Assembly (NCBI GenBank): GCA_963695705.1
Contig: CAVOHB010000009.1
Coordinates: 1,054,001 to 1,118,000 of the forward strand
Direction: 5' to 3'
DNA: 64,000 nucleotides
Origin: JBKPNJ01 sp963695705
GTDB taxonomy: Bacteria; Actinomycetota; Actinomycetes; Propionibacteriales; Nocardioidaceae
Shown piece by piece: positions 8,875 through 19,294 of this stretch (positions are counted from its first letter, which is position 1; every line of letters starts with the position of its first letter). Below the pieces are notes generated by a model. It had not been told where the DNA came from. It did not search any database and saw nothing but the letters and a program-made list of their open reading frames with translations. The translations under genes were made by a program, and so were the position numbers.

Positions 8875-10202
8875 GTGGTGCGTGATGGAGTAACACGCTC
8901 CGCAAAGATTGGCGTTGTACCGTGGTTCCGACAGACTTCTCGTTTTACTCATTTTGCAGTTCCTCCTGGTGAGCCTGGTGGCACCAGGCATCGCAGAGCT
9001 TCTTGGAAACTGGAGAAATGGAGTCATCTGATTAGTCGCCGCGCGAACAAATCCTTCAACTCGACGGAAACAGGCAGATCGGCCGGGGTTTCACTTTGTT
9101 CGGGTGACTCCACACAATTCTGGCGAGATTTCGCGGATCGCGAACTGGATCAGCTATGCGGCGATGTCCACTGTTACAACAGGTTTAGACACGAGCTATC
9201 GTCCTGACGTGGTCTATGCCTCCTCGCCACATCTACTTGCAGGCGCTTCTGGATGGATCATTGCGCGCCGGTATCAAGTGCCCTTCATTTTGGAAGTGCG
9301 CGACCTCTGGCCTCAGGTTCTGCTTGATATGGGACAACTGAAGGTGACGTCGCCGGCTTTTAGGTTGTTACTTCGACTCGAGCGGTTTCTATACAAACGG
9401 GCCGATGCCATCGTCGTACTGGCAACCGGAACGCGGGAACACCTCATTGCGCGTGAGATCTCAAGGCAAAAGATATTCTACATACCCAATGGTGCTGATC
9501 CTGAATCTTTTGATGTGGATGAGAATCGTGCGAGTCTCCGTGAGACGTATGGTTTCCGTGAATTGACCTTCCTCTACGCGGGCGCCCACGGCGCCGCAAA
9601 CGGCACTGGATTTTCTACTTGATGCAGCACAGCAAGTAAGGGACTTGGATCTCAGCATTGTCATGCTCGGTGACGGCGTGGGCCGCACTGCGCTTCGAGC
9701 TCGTGCACAATTGATGGGTCTGACAAACGTGCGCTTCATGGACCCCGTGCCGAAAACCGAAATGCCAAGAATACTAGCCGCCGCGGATGTGGGGATTCAC
9801 TGCCTCGCCGACGTGCCGCTGTTTAGGTACGGTGTTAGTCCCAACAAGATCTTCGACTACATGGCGGCCGGAAAACCAGTCCTCACGAATACGCCCGGCG
9901 AAGTCGGTTCTCTTGTGGCTGCGGCTGGCGCAGGCGTTGCCGTTTCCCCTGGGAAGTTGGCCTCGGGCATTCGCACAATGGCGCAGACTGACGTACGGGA
10001 GTTGGCGCGTTGGAGCGCCAACGGTAGAGCGTTTATGGGGCGGACTCACTCCCGTGCGGCTCTGGCGCGAGAGTTGACAGACATGTTGCGTGCGGTCTAT
10101 GCTGGGCTCGCCTGTGTCTCCGCGCTCCAAGGTTGTTGCCGTGCCCTCAAGGAGACCGTGACTCGCGATGCAGTAGGTCGGGCCGAACTCCCTGAAGCCT
10201 GA
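8875..10202 (+). pseudogene. Family-4 glycosyltransferase, frameshifted
   Basis: The N-terminal part reads HFAVPPGEPGGTRH, typical of the WcaI/CapM-like GT4 group. The middle frame, entered near 9080, reads RPDVVYASSPHLLAGASGW and VPFILEVRDLWPQVLLDMG. The last frame begins near 9603 and contains IVMLGDGVGRTALRA, NVRFMDPVPKTEMPRIL and the nucleotide-sugar binding stretch FDYMAAGKPVLTNTPGEVG. An extra G at 9602-9603 explains the last break; the first region also holds an in-frame TGA near 9030. As reconstructed this is a two-Rossmann-domain transferase of about 430 residues that would add a sugar to a lipid-linked intermediate. It overlaps the end of a convergent polymerase-like gene. Confidence 0.75.
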
Positions 10203-10204
10203 TC

Positions 10205-11478
10205 CCCAGCGATGCGATCGATCCCCGCTTCCCAGGGAACACGCCACTGCAAGAGCAACCCACGTCATTCGGTTACCATTCACATCGCTTGAGGTTTGCG
10301 CCGCAACGAGCCAGTACACGGCCAATCCTAGAAGCACAGCGCCATCGCGTCGAACCGAACGCGCTCCGAGGCGCCGCAGCGCCCACCAGCCGAAGGCGAC
10401 GACACCGACGCCGGCCAGCCACCCACCCTCTACGAACAATTCCAAGAAGAAATTGTGCGGATATAGCAGCACGCCGGATGAGGACTCGCCATAGTCGGCG
10501 TCAGATACGCGAAACCACCCCAACCAACTCCCACTGGATGGTGGATCAGGCTATCGGCAGCTCGCGCGTACAGTTCTTGGCCGGGCCGCGTCTACTTGCC
10601 CGCCTTCGAACAACCTGCCAACGCGGTCTGCAGAGCGCCAAGACAGATGCAACAACAGCCACGAGACTGTCACAGCCGAAGTACCCATCACCGCAAGCAG
10701 GAGACCGCGCCCCTTCGCGTAGCCCTTACCTGTCAGGACAGTGACCAGAATCGCGAGCACCGTGGATATGAACGGCCCCCGGCTACCCACTGACAGCAAA
10801 GCTACAAGCCCACTGGCTCCGTAGCCCCGACAGCAAAACCCTTGGGCGCACCTCGGGCCATGGCCAAGAGCAAACACACGACGACGGCCGCGCCGATGAC
10901 TCGGCTTGATTCGATGGTTGTCGAGCCCTCGAGAGATAGCCGACCATACTCATCACCTGCCACAGCGTCTGGAGACAATACCAGGCCGATTCCCATCAGC
11001 AACCCAGCAACTATGTGACCAGTGATCCACAATAGACGCAAACGTCGTGACTTGAGCATGACGACGGAGGCGATCGCCGCGAGCAGTGTCAGCGAAAGAG
11101 ATACCCAGACTTGAACATTTCGTACCCGGACAGTTGAGCATACACAACACCGGGAAGGAACAAGATCCACAAGAAAAGTACATAACGTAGATTTGTAGCG
11201 TTGGCTCTGTGCGCTCCACCGAAGATGAGGACGCCCGCCACTATCGCCGCGCTTAGCAGCGTAAGGTCGACGAACAGCCACGAAAACAGGATGCTGCGCC
11301 TTGAAACCTGCCTGACGTAGCAAAAGATCAGGAGTGCGACAACGCCAATCACGTCCATACGACGAGGTTTCGCCAGATCTTCGGCCGCCGCCCCCCTAGA
11401 CTCGACGCTCACGTCATCAGGCGGAACACTCCGCTTGGAGGGCGCACCGCCCATTCTCGGATTCGGACGACTATTCAT
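10205..11478 (-). pseudogene. O-antigen ligase/Wzy-like polymerase, frameshifted
   Basis: Multispanning membrane protein of the polysaccharide polymerase/ligase group, split over at least three frames. The N-terminal piece from the ATG at 11478 has membrane segments such as VIGVVALLIFCYV and LFLWILFLPGVVYAQ. The middle reads LRLLWITGHIVAGLLMG and then LVALLSVGSRGPFIST, and the C-terminal piece reads YPHNFFLELFVEGGWLAGVG. The motif SRGP plus PHN(F/L)FLE is the hallmark of the O-antigen ligase/polymerase superfamily. Span and topology fit a protein of about 415 residues. The exact 3' end is uncertain because the final frame is disturbed and overlaps the convergent glycosyltransferase. Confidence 0.65.
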
Positions 11479-11619
11479 GTCACCACGTCACGCAGCATTC
11501 GCGGCCACCGATTCGTTCGCGGTCCTCAACGATGTCCAGGTGCCCATTGCTGCCACGACGACCGAGGCTCCAATGGCAACTAATATGCGCCAATCCCAAA
11601 AGACGGCACCCGCCGCCAT

Positions 11620-12884
11620 CAAGAGTGAATAGAACACCAATGGTGCGTCAAGACGAATCGTTCAGCGTCCGCGCATCCGCTAAAGGCGGCCCATACTCTC
11701 ACCGTCGCGAACAACGTTTTCCAGATGACAACGCAGCAAGCTAACACTAGAACGTTGCCGGATAGGGCGGAGAAGTTCGCGAGACCGGTCCCCAGGGCAT
11801 CGTCACAATTTAGTGACGCGCTTGGCCACCAACGGCCGCCTGTCATCTGCAGGAGCGCGTCGGTCAAGGGTGTCATGAACCTGGCTGGCAACGACGCAAT
11901 CAAGACACGATGACCGGGCCAGCGTCGTCGCCACGCGGCCGGCAGCAGGTCACCACCCCAGTATACGATTGCGGCCCCAAGGCCCCCTAACATGCCGATA
12001 CCGCCCGACATACCCCCAGTTAGTCTAGCCATGGTCGCCGGGCGCGCCGGTGCGATCCTCTTGAGCCAATTCAGAGAGCACGGTACGCGATAGGGGTGCC
12101 AACCACCAGGGCACTAATACCGACCGTCAACTGAAAGGCGAAGAAGTAGATGCCGAGCAGCGTACTGAGTGCTTATCAGGGACACCACGAAATAGTCCGC
12201 CTGGGTTGGAAGTGTTTGCGCGAGAGACTGAAACCCCCATGCAAACCGAGGGCGACGCGGTTCAGCCCAGCCCTCGGGTCCGACTGTAGCCTCGGAGTCG
12301 CCGAAGTCTGCCCATCCACGATTACGTCCCCACGCGACCATCGTGCCCGTGTAGCAGATGAATGACACGGCGAAAGCGAGGGCGGATCCGGTCGCCCAAG
12401 CGACGATGACTCCGATGCTGATTCGAGCGACTGAGTTCGCGACCTGCGCTGACACTAAGGACCTGTGGCTTCGGCGGCGGACTGCTGCTGCATATAGGAA
12501 GTTAGATTCACCCAGTAGCGGAATGTTCAGTGACAGTACGACTATTAGCGTGGCCACGTATGTGTCCACGCGAATAAAGTATACGTAAGCGATAAGGAGA
12601 CCCACCAAGACCAGGACCAGGTTTATTCTTCGGATCGCGGCACGTGTAAGCCGAGGATCCGCGTTAGGGGCGGCAAGAAACCCACTAACCTCACCAAAAT
12701 TCACGAGCCCACTTACGATAAATAGGGCAGCACTCGCCGTGGCCCAATATCCGTAATCCACTGGCGTCAGCCACACTACGAAAACCAGTTGTCCGCCAAA
12801 TGATAATCCTTGAACAATTGACGACCCGATCGAAAGGCGGAGCACTCCAGTGACCACTGTGCCAGCCGTACTGGACGCCTTCAT
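11620..12884 (-). pseudogene. Wzx-like oligosaccharide flippase, frameshifted
   Basis: Polysaccharide transporter of the MATE/Wzx superfamily that would move the lipid-linked repeat unit across the membrane. The N-terminal 240 codons from the ATG at 12884 are intact, with membrane segments such as IVQGLSFGGQLVFVVW, DYGYWATASAALFIVSG and LVLVGLLIAYVYFIR. The frame then breaks near 12150, and the next frame continues with LGIYFFAFQLTVGISALVVG. Another break near 12060 leads to GIGMLGGLGAAIVYWGG and LVLACCVVIWK. The joined length of about 420 codons is the family norm. The gene starts one base before the end of the pyruvyl-transferase gene, so both are probably cotranscribed. Confidence 0.65.
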
Positions 12885-13902
12885 CTAGACCGGCACGAAC
12901 GTCAAGTTCGGTACGCTTGTCAGCGAGCGTTCGTAAACTCCTCTTAGCTTGTGGTAACCCGATTCTACCAAATACGTCTCTTTACCAATGATCGCGGCGG
13001 GCAAAGCGACATGTAGACGATTTGTAACAACGTGGCCCGCGGTAACGATGGCAGAAAGGTAGTCTGAGTACTTGCCCAATGTGGGGTCGCTTATGTCATA
13101 ATTCAACTTGTCGTCAGCGCTGTTACCCAACTTGGACTGTGTCTCGGCGCTCAATCGGTGCCATAGCCAGAGGTTTGCCTCCTCTTGGCGTCGCGAAGTT
13201 AATCTCTCGTCGCAGTCTCATCAGAGGCACACATGAAGGCAGTCTCTGGTAGATGTTCGTAGCAACTGATCTCACCAGTGACACCTGCTTCCTTGCGCCG
13301 AAGAAGTCACCTGCCTCGGCTCCCAAGCGGGAGACTAAGAGCGTGGTGGCATGGTCAGCACTTATTTGCGAGAAGCCCTTGAGTACTGTAGCGACGTATT
13401 GGTGGCCGCTGACAACAACATCATGGTCCACGGCGAGTGACACGCCGCGATTAGCCAGGCGTTTCCCCCACAGGCTGCGCAGCTGGTCATGCGATCGGTC
13501 CTCTCGCAAGATCCAGAGCGTGGTCGCCGTCCGGCCTTCGAACAGAAAACTTGGATCTCGGGTCGGAAAGTTCGCCGAGGATGGGAAGATTACAAGAGGC
13601 GTATTCGCATACGGTCGAAGAATCTGCTTCACAAGGTCCGGGGCTGTGTAGTCTTCCAGCAGTGCGCCGCTCGGCGGAAGGATGACTAGGTCAGGTTGCT
13701 CTGATTCAAACGGTGCTTGCGCCCTGATCCCGAGCACATTGAGCAGGTGCCGAAAAGCTCCTTGCATCATTGCATCACCATGGTTGCCCAGCAGGCGTCC
13801 TTTCTTGTCCGCGATAGGCAGCACCTCTGCATTTGCACCTCGCCAAAGAGACAAAATTTTGGTGAGCGACTCTGGCCCCGCAAAGCAAGATTGGATTTCC
13901 AC
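12885..13902 (-). pseudogene. Polysaccharide pyruvyl transferase family protein, one frameshift
   Basis: Members of this family (CsaB, WcaK) attach pyruvate ketals to sugars of surface polymers. The first frame, from a GTG at 13902, includes KKGRLLGNHGDAMMQGAF and LVILPPSGALLEDY. The second frame includes YLSAIVTAGHVVTNRLHVAL, where the RLH motif is the family signature near the active site. The join lies near 13195. The total of about 338 codons is normal. The start lies two bases after the stop of the upstream glycosyltransferase, with GGGAGA before the GTG, which indicates an operon. Confidence 0.7.
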
Positions 13903-13904
13903 GT

Positions 13905-15068
13905 CTATCTCCCAGTCTCCCCTTGAAATTCCGGGGCTATGCTATGCGCGATTGCTGACAAGTATGTGTCGGCGACTCCCGTTGCCTCAAAGTGCTTGCG
14001 GGCATAGGTTCTGGCGGCCGTTGAATGTTGCTGCCATCGCTCCTGATTCTCCCACAAAGCCAGGGCAAATTGGGCAAGTTGCTGCTCTCCGGCCGGCGGG
14101 ATAACCACACCACAGCCAGAGTCCCCCACTACTCGCCCCATTGATCCTACATCCGTGACTGCGCACGGGAGGCCTGACGACATTGCTTCCGCAAGAGCCG
14201 ACGGAAGGCCTTCCTGGCGCGACGGTAACGCGAAGAGCCCGATACGATTGTTCATGTAGCTCTCTACGTCGAGCACGTAGCCTGTGACGGTCACGGCTCC
14301 GACCAGCCCGAGTTTCCGCACCAAGCTCTGAAAAGCTATTTCGGACTCAGCATCCTCGAACGGCCCCACAAACAGGGCGCTCGCGTCGACCCAGCCACAC
14401 TCCCGCACACGAGCGAGTGCGTTCAGGACCACAGACGCACCTTTGCGTTCCCCAACCTTTCCGACGCTGCCAAGTACATGTAGTAGCCCTCGGGGATCAG
14501 GCAGGCTTCTTGTCGGTGGAGAGAATCGTCGGCTGTCCACGATTGTCGGCAGGGAAACGATTCGCTTTCTCTCTAATCCAAGGCCTGCAAGTTCCTCATG
14601 AATCTGCGGTGCGAGCGCATAGCCAACTGCGAGGCGCGAGATCAAGGCTCGCCGCAGTACCGGCATTATCAGACCTCGATTGCTCCTCGCAGCCCCCGAC
14701 AGGTCGCCAGCGGCACAGAGCGGTAGTGCGACACAGGGGATGCCTCTCAGGAGCGCGGCTATTGCAGGTAGCAAGTTGAATAGATAGACACCGTGCAGAT
14801 GAACGAGGTCGTGCTTTCCGCCCCTGACGAGCAGATAAAGACCCGCGCGACCCGCCCACGCCACCTGTTGCAGAATCGACAATTTGGAGTTCTTTCCGAG
14901 AATAATCGTGTTGAACAGCCACTTGTCCCGGGAAGAGTTGCGTGCCTGGCCCCTCGTGATTAGAGTCACGACGTGTAGTCGGCCAACCTCGCTAAAGAGA
15001 TTCTCAAATAGCACAAAAGGGCCATTATATTGAGTAGCCCCGTAAGGGTTTAGAACGAGAATCTTCAT
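13905..15068 (-). CDS. Family-4 glycosyltransferase
   Basis: GT-B fold glycosyltransferase of 387 residues, intact in contrast to most of its neighbours. The N-terminal Rossmann domain starts MKILVLNPYGATQYNGPFV. HDLVHLHGVYLFNLLP follows, and the C-terminal sugar-nucleotide domain has GSVGKVGERKGASVVLNAL and LFALPSRQEGLPSALAEAMS, which holds the family's E(x7)E pair. It would transfer one sugar of the repeat unit from a nucleotide donor at the cytoplasmic membrane. Its ATG overlaps the stop of the gene before it (ATGA, 15065-15068). Donor and acceptor are unknown. Confidence 0.88.
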   Translation of the reverse strand: MKILVLNPYGATQYNGPFVLFENLFSEVGRLHVVTLITRGQARNSSRDKWLFNTIILGKNSKLSILQQVAWAGRAGLYLLVRGGKHDLVHLHGVYLFNLLPAIAALLRGIPCVALPLCAAGDLSGAARSNRGLIMPVLRRALISRLAVGYALAPQIHEELAGLGLERKRIVSLPTIVDSRRFSPPTRSLPDPRGLLHVLGSVGKVGERKGASVVLNALARVRECGWVDASALFVGPFEDAESEIAFQSLVRKLGLVGAVTVTGYVLDVESYMNNRIGLFALPSRQEGLPSALAEAMSSGLPCAVTDVGSMGRVVGDSGCGVVIPPAGEQQLAQFALALWENQERWQQHSTAARTYARKHFEATGVADTYLSAIAHSIAPEFQGETGR

Positions 15069-16229
15069 TCCTGGCTACCCCGAGGTAAGGCGTCCTCAAC
15101 GGCCCGCGCTATCGCCGAGGCATGAGCCGTTGGGCACCAATGCTGCTGAAGGTTCTCCCGACACGCCTCAGCTGTGGCTCTTTCGTTACGGCTCTGTATA
15201 TCGAGCCACCGCTTGATGACCATTGTCAGGTCTTGCAGGTTGTCACGCTGGTAGAAGTCCCCAGTTTTACCAGGCTCGATTGCTTCTGCTTCTGGAGCCT
15301 GCGCGAACACGTCGTCGTGGGTGATCACTGGACGGCCGAACTCCATGCTCTGTAGCACGGTCAATCCAGCGAATGACGGCACGCACCGTAACGGTGGTGC
15401 GCGCATACACCGCGCGTAGAGCCGCACGTGAATAGGCGGCACCCGGCATATACAGATCGACTTTTTCCTGATTCGCCAACTGTTCCAAGGCAACCCTCTC
15501 CGGGCCTTCGCCGACAAGAAGGACGCTCACCTGTCTGCCTTCTTTCTGCTCCAGACGGGCTGCTGCCAAGATGAGAAGATCCAATCGCTTAACGGGATTA
15601 AGCCGAATAACGGCAGTTATGACTTCCGAACCGGGTGGTGGAAGCAGCTCTTCGAAATGCGCCAGATCTAGACCTTCGGTGGCTGGCCTGGCCAGAGATG
15701 ACTCGCTACTGTTGTAGATGACGGTCATAGACTCGGGATCAGCCCCATGGAGGTGCCCAGCCGAACTGCTGTCGTTCCGTAGAGGAGAAGTTGGTCTGCC
15801 AGGCCATAAAATATCAGGCGCACGTGGCGACGAAGCCCGACATCCGGTCGATGCCACCCTGTTGTCCAAAACAGAATCGGAATCCGCCGGGTGCGCGCCC
15901 AGAGAGCGCATACCCAGGTGCTGACATATGCGTAGTCCGCCAAGAAGATCACAACGTCAGGCTTCTGACTTCGGAGGAATGCCAGTAGCTCCAGATTGCC
16001 AAAGAAACCGTCCACACCAAACATTCCGAACTATCTGGACTCTGCCGAGCCGGTCTGGGTCAATGGTTGGGATCGAGCCGTCCCGTGAATGACTCGCAGC
16101 TACAAAGTAGACGTCGAACTTCGCACTGTCTGCCAGTTCTTTGAATACGCCATATCTGTAATGCGGAAGATGTTGATAAACAATGACTAGCCGCACCTGC
16201 GCCGTAGCCGACCGCTTCAGCCCAGGCAT
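15065..16229 (-). pseudogene. Glycosyltransferase, three frameshifts
   Basis: Fragments in successive frames form one GT-B glycosyltransferase of about 388 codons. The start reads VRLVIVYQHLPHYRYGVF. Next come GNLELLAFLRSQKPDVVIF and IPILFWTTGWHRPD, then EVITAVIRLNPVKRLDLLI and VSVLLVGEGPERVALEQLA. The end reads SFAGLTVLQSMEFGRPVITH. The breaks lie near 16020, 15745 (one G lost on the coding strand) and 15395 (one C gained). The same strand and four-base overlap with the next gene place it first in the leftward operon that runs to about 10.2 kb. The donor sugar is unknown. Confidence 0.7.
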
Positions 16230-16427
16230 CTAAACCACCTCATGACTCTCGAGGAGCAAGGGCATTCTTCGACCTGGCGCCCCTGACCGGGTCGACGCCG
16301 AGGGCACGAAGTCGCAACTGCTGGTCCGGACGCGTGATATGCTCTTCCCCGGTTCTTAAGGTCTGCCCCTCCTCTGGTGGTTGCGGGTATCCTGAACCAT
16401 TCCATCTCGTGAGGCGTGGAGAAGAGC

Positions 16428-16997
16428 ATGCGTAGACTCGGACGGGGCGCTACATACAAACTCATGCGCTCAGCTCGGTCACTCATCAATATCCGCCTGT
16501 ATCACTTGAAGGATGTGCCTGTCAGCTCTTACTTCTGTCGTGGAAGTGCAATTGATCGCGACACCCACGTTGGTAAACATTGTTTTGTTGGCCGAGGGTG
16601 TCGGATCGGTCCTGGCGTGATAATGCACGACTACGTGATGTTGGCAAGCCGGGCCGCTATTGTCGGCAGTGATCATCGACTGGATGTACCGGGGAAACCG
16701 ATGATCTTTTCCGGCACGCCAGAGGTTCCTATTACGGTGCTTGAGTCGGATGTATGGATTGGTTACGGAGCTATTGTAATTGCGGGTGTCCGGATCGGCC
16801 GGGGATCCGTAGTAGCAGCCGGAGCGGTTGTCACCCATGAGGTTTCGCCCTACTCGGTAGTTGCCGGTGTTCCGGCCCGCGTGGTGGCCAGGCGGTTCGA
16901 CGACGCAGCGGCCATAGCGCTTCACGATTCTATGCTTGAGAGTGGTGAGGTTTCTGTTCTGTACGCGGACCGAATCGGGAGGACCGGGCCTGAGTAG
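16428..16997 (+). CDS. Left-handed beta-helix (hexapeptide repeat) acyltransferase
   Basis: Acetyl- or acyl-CoA-dependent transferase of the LbH/hexapeptide family, expected to acetylate a sugar. The hexapeptide pattern begins at VGKHCFVGRGCRIGPGVIM and resumes at VWIGYGAIVIAGVRIGRGSV, ending in AAGAVVTHEVSPYSVVAGVPA, the usual close of the coil. The long loop VGSDHRLDVPG supplies the likely catalytic His. The ATG at 16428 is chosen because GGAG lies just upstream; a GTG at 16416 is in frame. Length is 189 residues. It stands alone on the plus strand between two leftward units. Confidence 0.88.
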   Translation: MRRLGRGATYKLMRSARSLINIRLYHLKDVPVSSYFCRGSAIDRDTHVGKHCFVGRGCRIGPGVIMHDYVMLASRAAIVGSDHRLDVPGKPMIFSGTPEVPITVLESDVWIGYGAIVIAGVRIGRGSVVAAGAVVTHEVSPYSVVAGVPARVVARRFDDAAAIALHDSMLESGEVSVLYADRIGRTGPE

Positions 16998-17008
16998 CAG
17001 CTTGAACT

Positions 17009-19167
17009 TCACGGAGGCCCCCCGACGTCTCGAGTGGCCGGAGATTGCGGAGGACGCACCGGCACAGCAGTAGTCGTGCCTAGCGATCGAGCTGCTGCCA
17101 ACATCGCTTGACTTGTGCCAAGCGAAGCGAGCAAGTCTTCTAGGCCGTCGCGACTGCCTTCGACCACGCCGCGGAAGCAGAGCAGATTTGCAACATGGCC
17201 CTTGTCCGGCGTGGACAGTTTGACAGCTTGGCCGTCAACCTCGAGCCGGCGGAAGTCGTCAATCAGCACCGAGTGCCCGCGACCCAGGATCTCCAGCCGT
17301 TCCTTCGAAGTGGAATCGTGGCCGTCCTGCGAATAAGTGACCGAGGCCACGGATCCGTCGCCATAGCGAAGGCTCACGATCAGGTCCTCCTGCAGCAGAC
17401 ACTCACCCACACCCGAGCCCATAGCCATGACACTTACGGGAGCGGCACCCACGAGCCACGAGACAGTATCGACGAAGTGACAGACCTCTCCGAGAAGCCT
17501 TCCCCCCTGGCGGCGGTCCTTGTACCAGTGGTTCTCGGGCAATCGACCCGCTGAGACCCGATACGTTGCCACGAGTGGACCCGTCGATCTCCGCAGCACA
17601 GCCGCTGCCTTGACGACCGCCTCACTGTGTCGGCGATTGAAACCAACCCACAAGTGCCCTTGCGATGCCGAGTATGCCTCGAGCACGTCGTCCAACTCAG
17701 CATCCGACAGCGCCAGCGGCTTCTCGACGAAGACATGCTTGCCGGCTCTCAGTGCCTTGGCGGTCAAGGCAGCGTGACTGTCGTGCCGACTCAGCACGAA
17801 GACGACCTGCACACGTTCCTGGGAGACGACGTCGTCAGCGTCGGGAAGGGCGAGTTCGAACCCGTGACGTTCGGCGAGATGCCTTGCGCTGAGACCCCCG
17901 CTCGACGTGACTGCGACGAAATCCCTCCATCCGGCTGCTTTGAGAGCAGGCATCAGAGTGATCTTGGCGAAGTTGCCGGCGCCGATCAGCCCTATACCGG
18001 TCGAGGATGGCTTCGCTCGCGGCGTGAAGCTGACACCACCGGTCCCTTCGAAGACCGATGCGTCGTACGAGAACTGGACAGCCATCGCATGGGGGTCGTC
18101 GGCCAGAGTTGCGTACGCCTTCTCTGCATCCTCGATAGCGAACACATGGGTCACGAGGTCGTCGACCGCTATCCGCCGGCGTGCCACGAGGTCGAGGTAG
18201 GCCTCGATGTTCCTTCCCTCGGTCCACCGGACATGCCCTGGCGGCATGTCGATTCCGAACTCTTCGTACGACCGCTCGTACCTCCCCGGCCCGTACGAAC
18301 GCGCGAACCGGAGATCGACCTCCTTCTCATAGAAGGGCGTGCGAGCCAGGTCCAGACCTACGTCCCCCACGACCACTATTCGACCTCTGTCACGAACCCG
18401 CGCGACCGCCGCCATGATCGGTTCCGACGACTTCGTTGCGGCAGTCAGGATGACGGCGTCCGCGAACCGACCCTTCGTCCGTTCGCGGATGGCATCGGTC
18501 GTTTCTCGCCCGACGTCGACCAAGCCGAGACCGCCGACTGACGTCACCAGCTCTGATGTCCATTCGCGCAGGTCGATCCCGACGACGTCGAGGCCGGAGG
18601 CCAGCGCCAGCCGCGCAGTGAGCTGCCCGACGAGCCCGAGGCCGACGACGCATACCGTGCCTCCAGTCGAGACATCGGCCTGCCGAAGTCCCTGCAAGGC
18701 GATCGCGGCCACGGCGCCGAACGCCGCTGCCGAGTCGCTGACGTCATCGGGGATAGGCACAGCAAGCAAGCCGGGGACGACCTGAACCTCCGCATGACCC
18801 GGCCGACGCCGTGGCGACCCGCTGCCCGGGCCGGATCCCGGCAACCGCCTGCCCCAGCTCGAGGACGACTCCGGCCGCGCTGTAACCAAGTGGCATGTCC
18901 TCATCCAGGCGGCCGCGGACCGCACGCAGAGTTGAGCGCAACCCATCGGCACGCGCCTTGGACACGACCTGGCGGACGAGGTCAGGCCGGGCGCGGGCCT
19001 TCTGTAGCAGGCTCGCGGAAGCCAGTTCGCGAACCGCCTTCTCTGTGCCCGACGAGACCAGCGAGCGGCGTGTGCTCACGAGGACCGTCGTCGGGCTTAT
19101 CCCCGGGAAGCGCGACCTCCACGACACGAAGTCGACCATCGCCGACCGACTGCACAACCTGCTTCAA
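17009..19167 (-). CDS. Two-domain oxidoreductase: zinc-type alcohol dehydrogenase plus Gfo/Idh/MocA domain (two frameshifts)
   Basis: N-terminal MDR dehydrogenase domain (MPLGYSAAGVVLELG, then the Rossmann motif VCVVGLGLVGQLTARLAL) is joined to a C-terminal Gfo/Idh/MocA dehydrogenase (GIGLIGAGNFAKITLMPAL, HVFVEKPLALSDAEL, GEVCHFVDTVSWLVG). Such two-domain proteins are known from surface-polysaccharide loci and are thought to oxidise or reduce a nucleotide sugar; the substrate is unknown. The TTG at 19167 is preferred as start because GGAGG precedes it and the protein then opens KQVVQSVGDGRL, as relatives do. Extra G residues on the coding strand near 19101 and 18798 break the frame; removing both gives about 718 residues. 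Confidence 0.78.
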
Positions 19168-19281
19168 CCCGGTCCTCCGAAGGCGCGCCTGCATGGCCGG
19201 ACGGCCAAGACCACGATGCGCCCGAGCTCACTTCTGCTGAGGCGATCACTTGTTCGTATCAACTCATGGTAGCCGATCGAT

Positions 19282-19294
19282 TACTATAAGCACA
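19282..19294 (+). promoter_or_regulatory. Possible -10 element for a leaderless wecC mRNA
   Basis: TACTAT at 19282-19287 ends seven bases before the ATG at 19294, and no ribosome-binding site is present. This matches the spacing seen at 5586-5598. No convincing -35 box at the standard distance. Confidence 0.4.
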
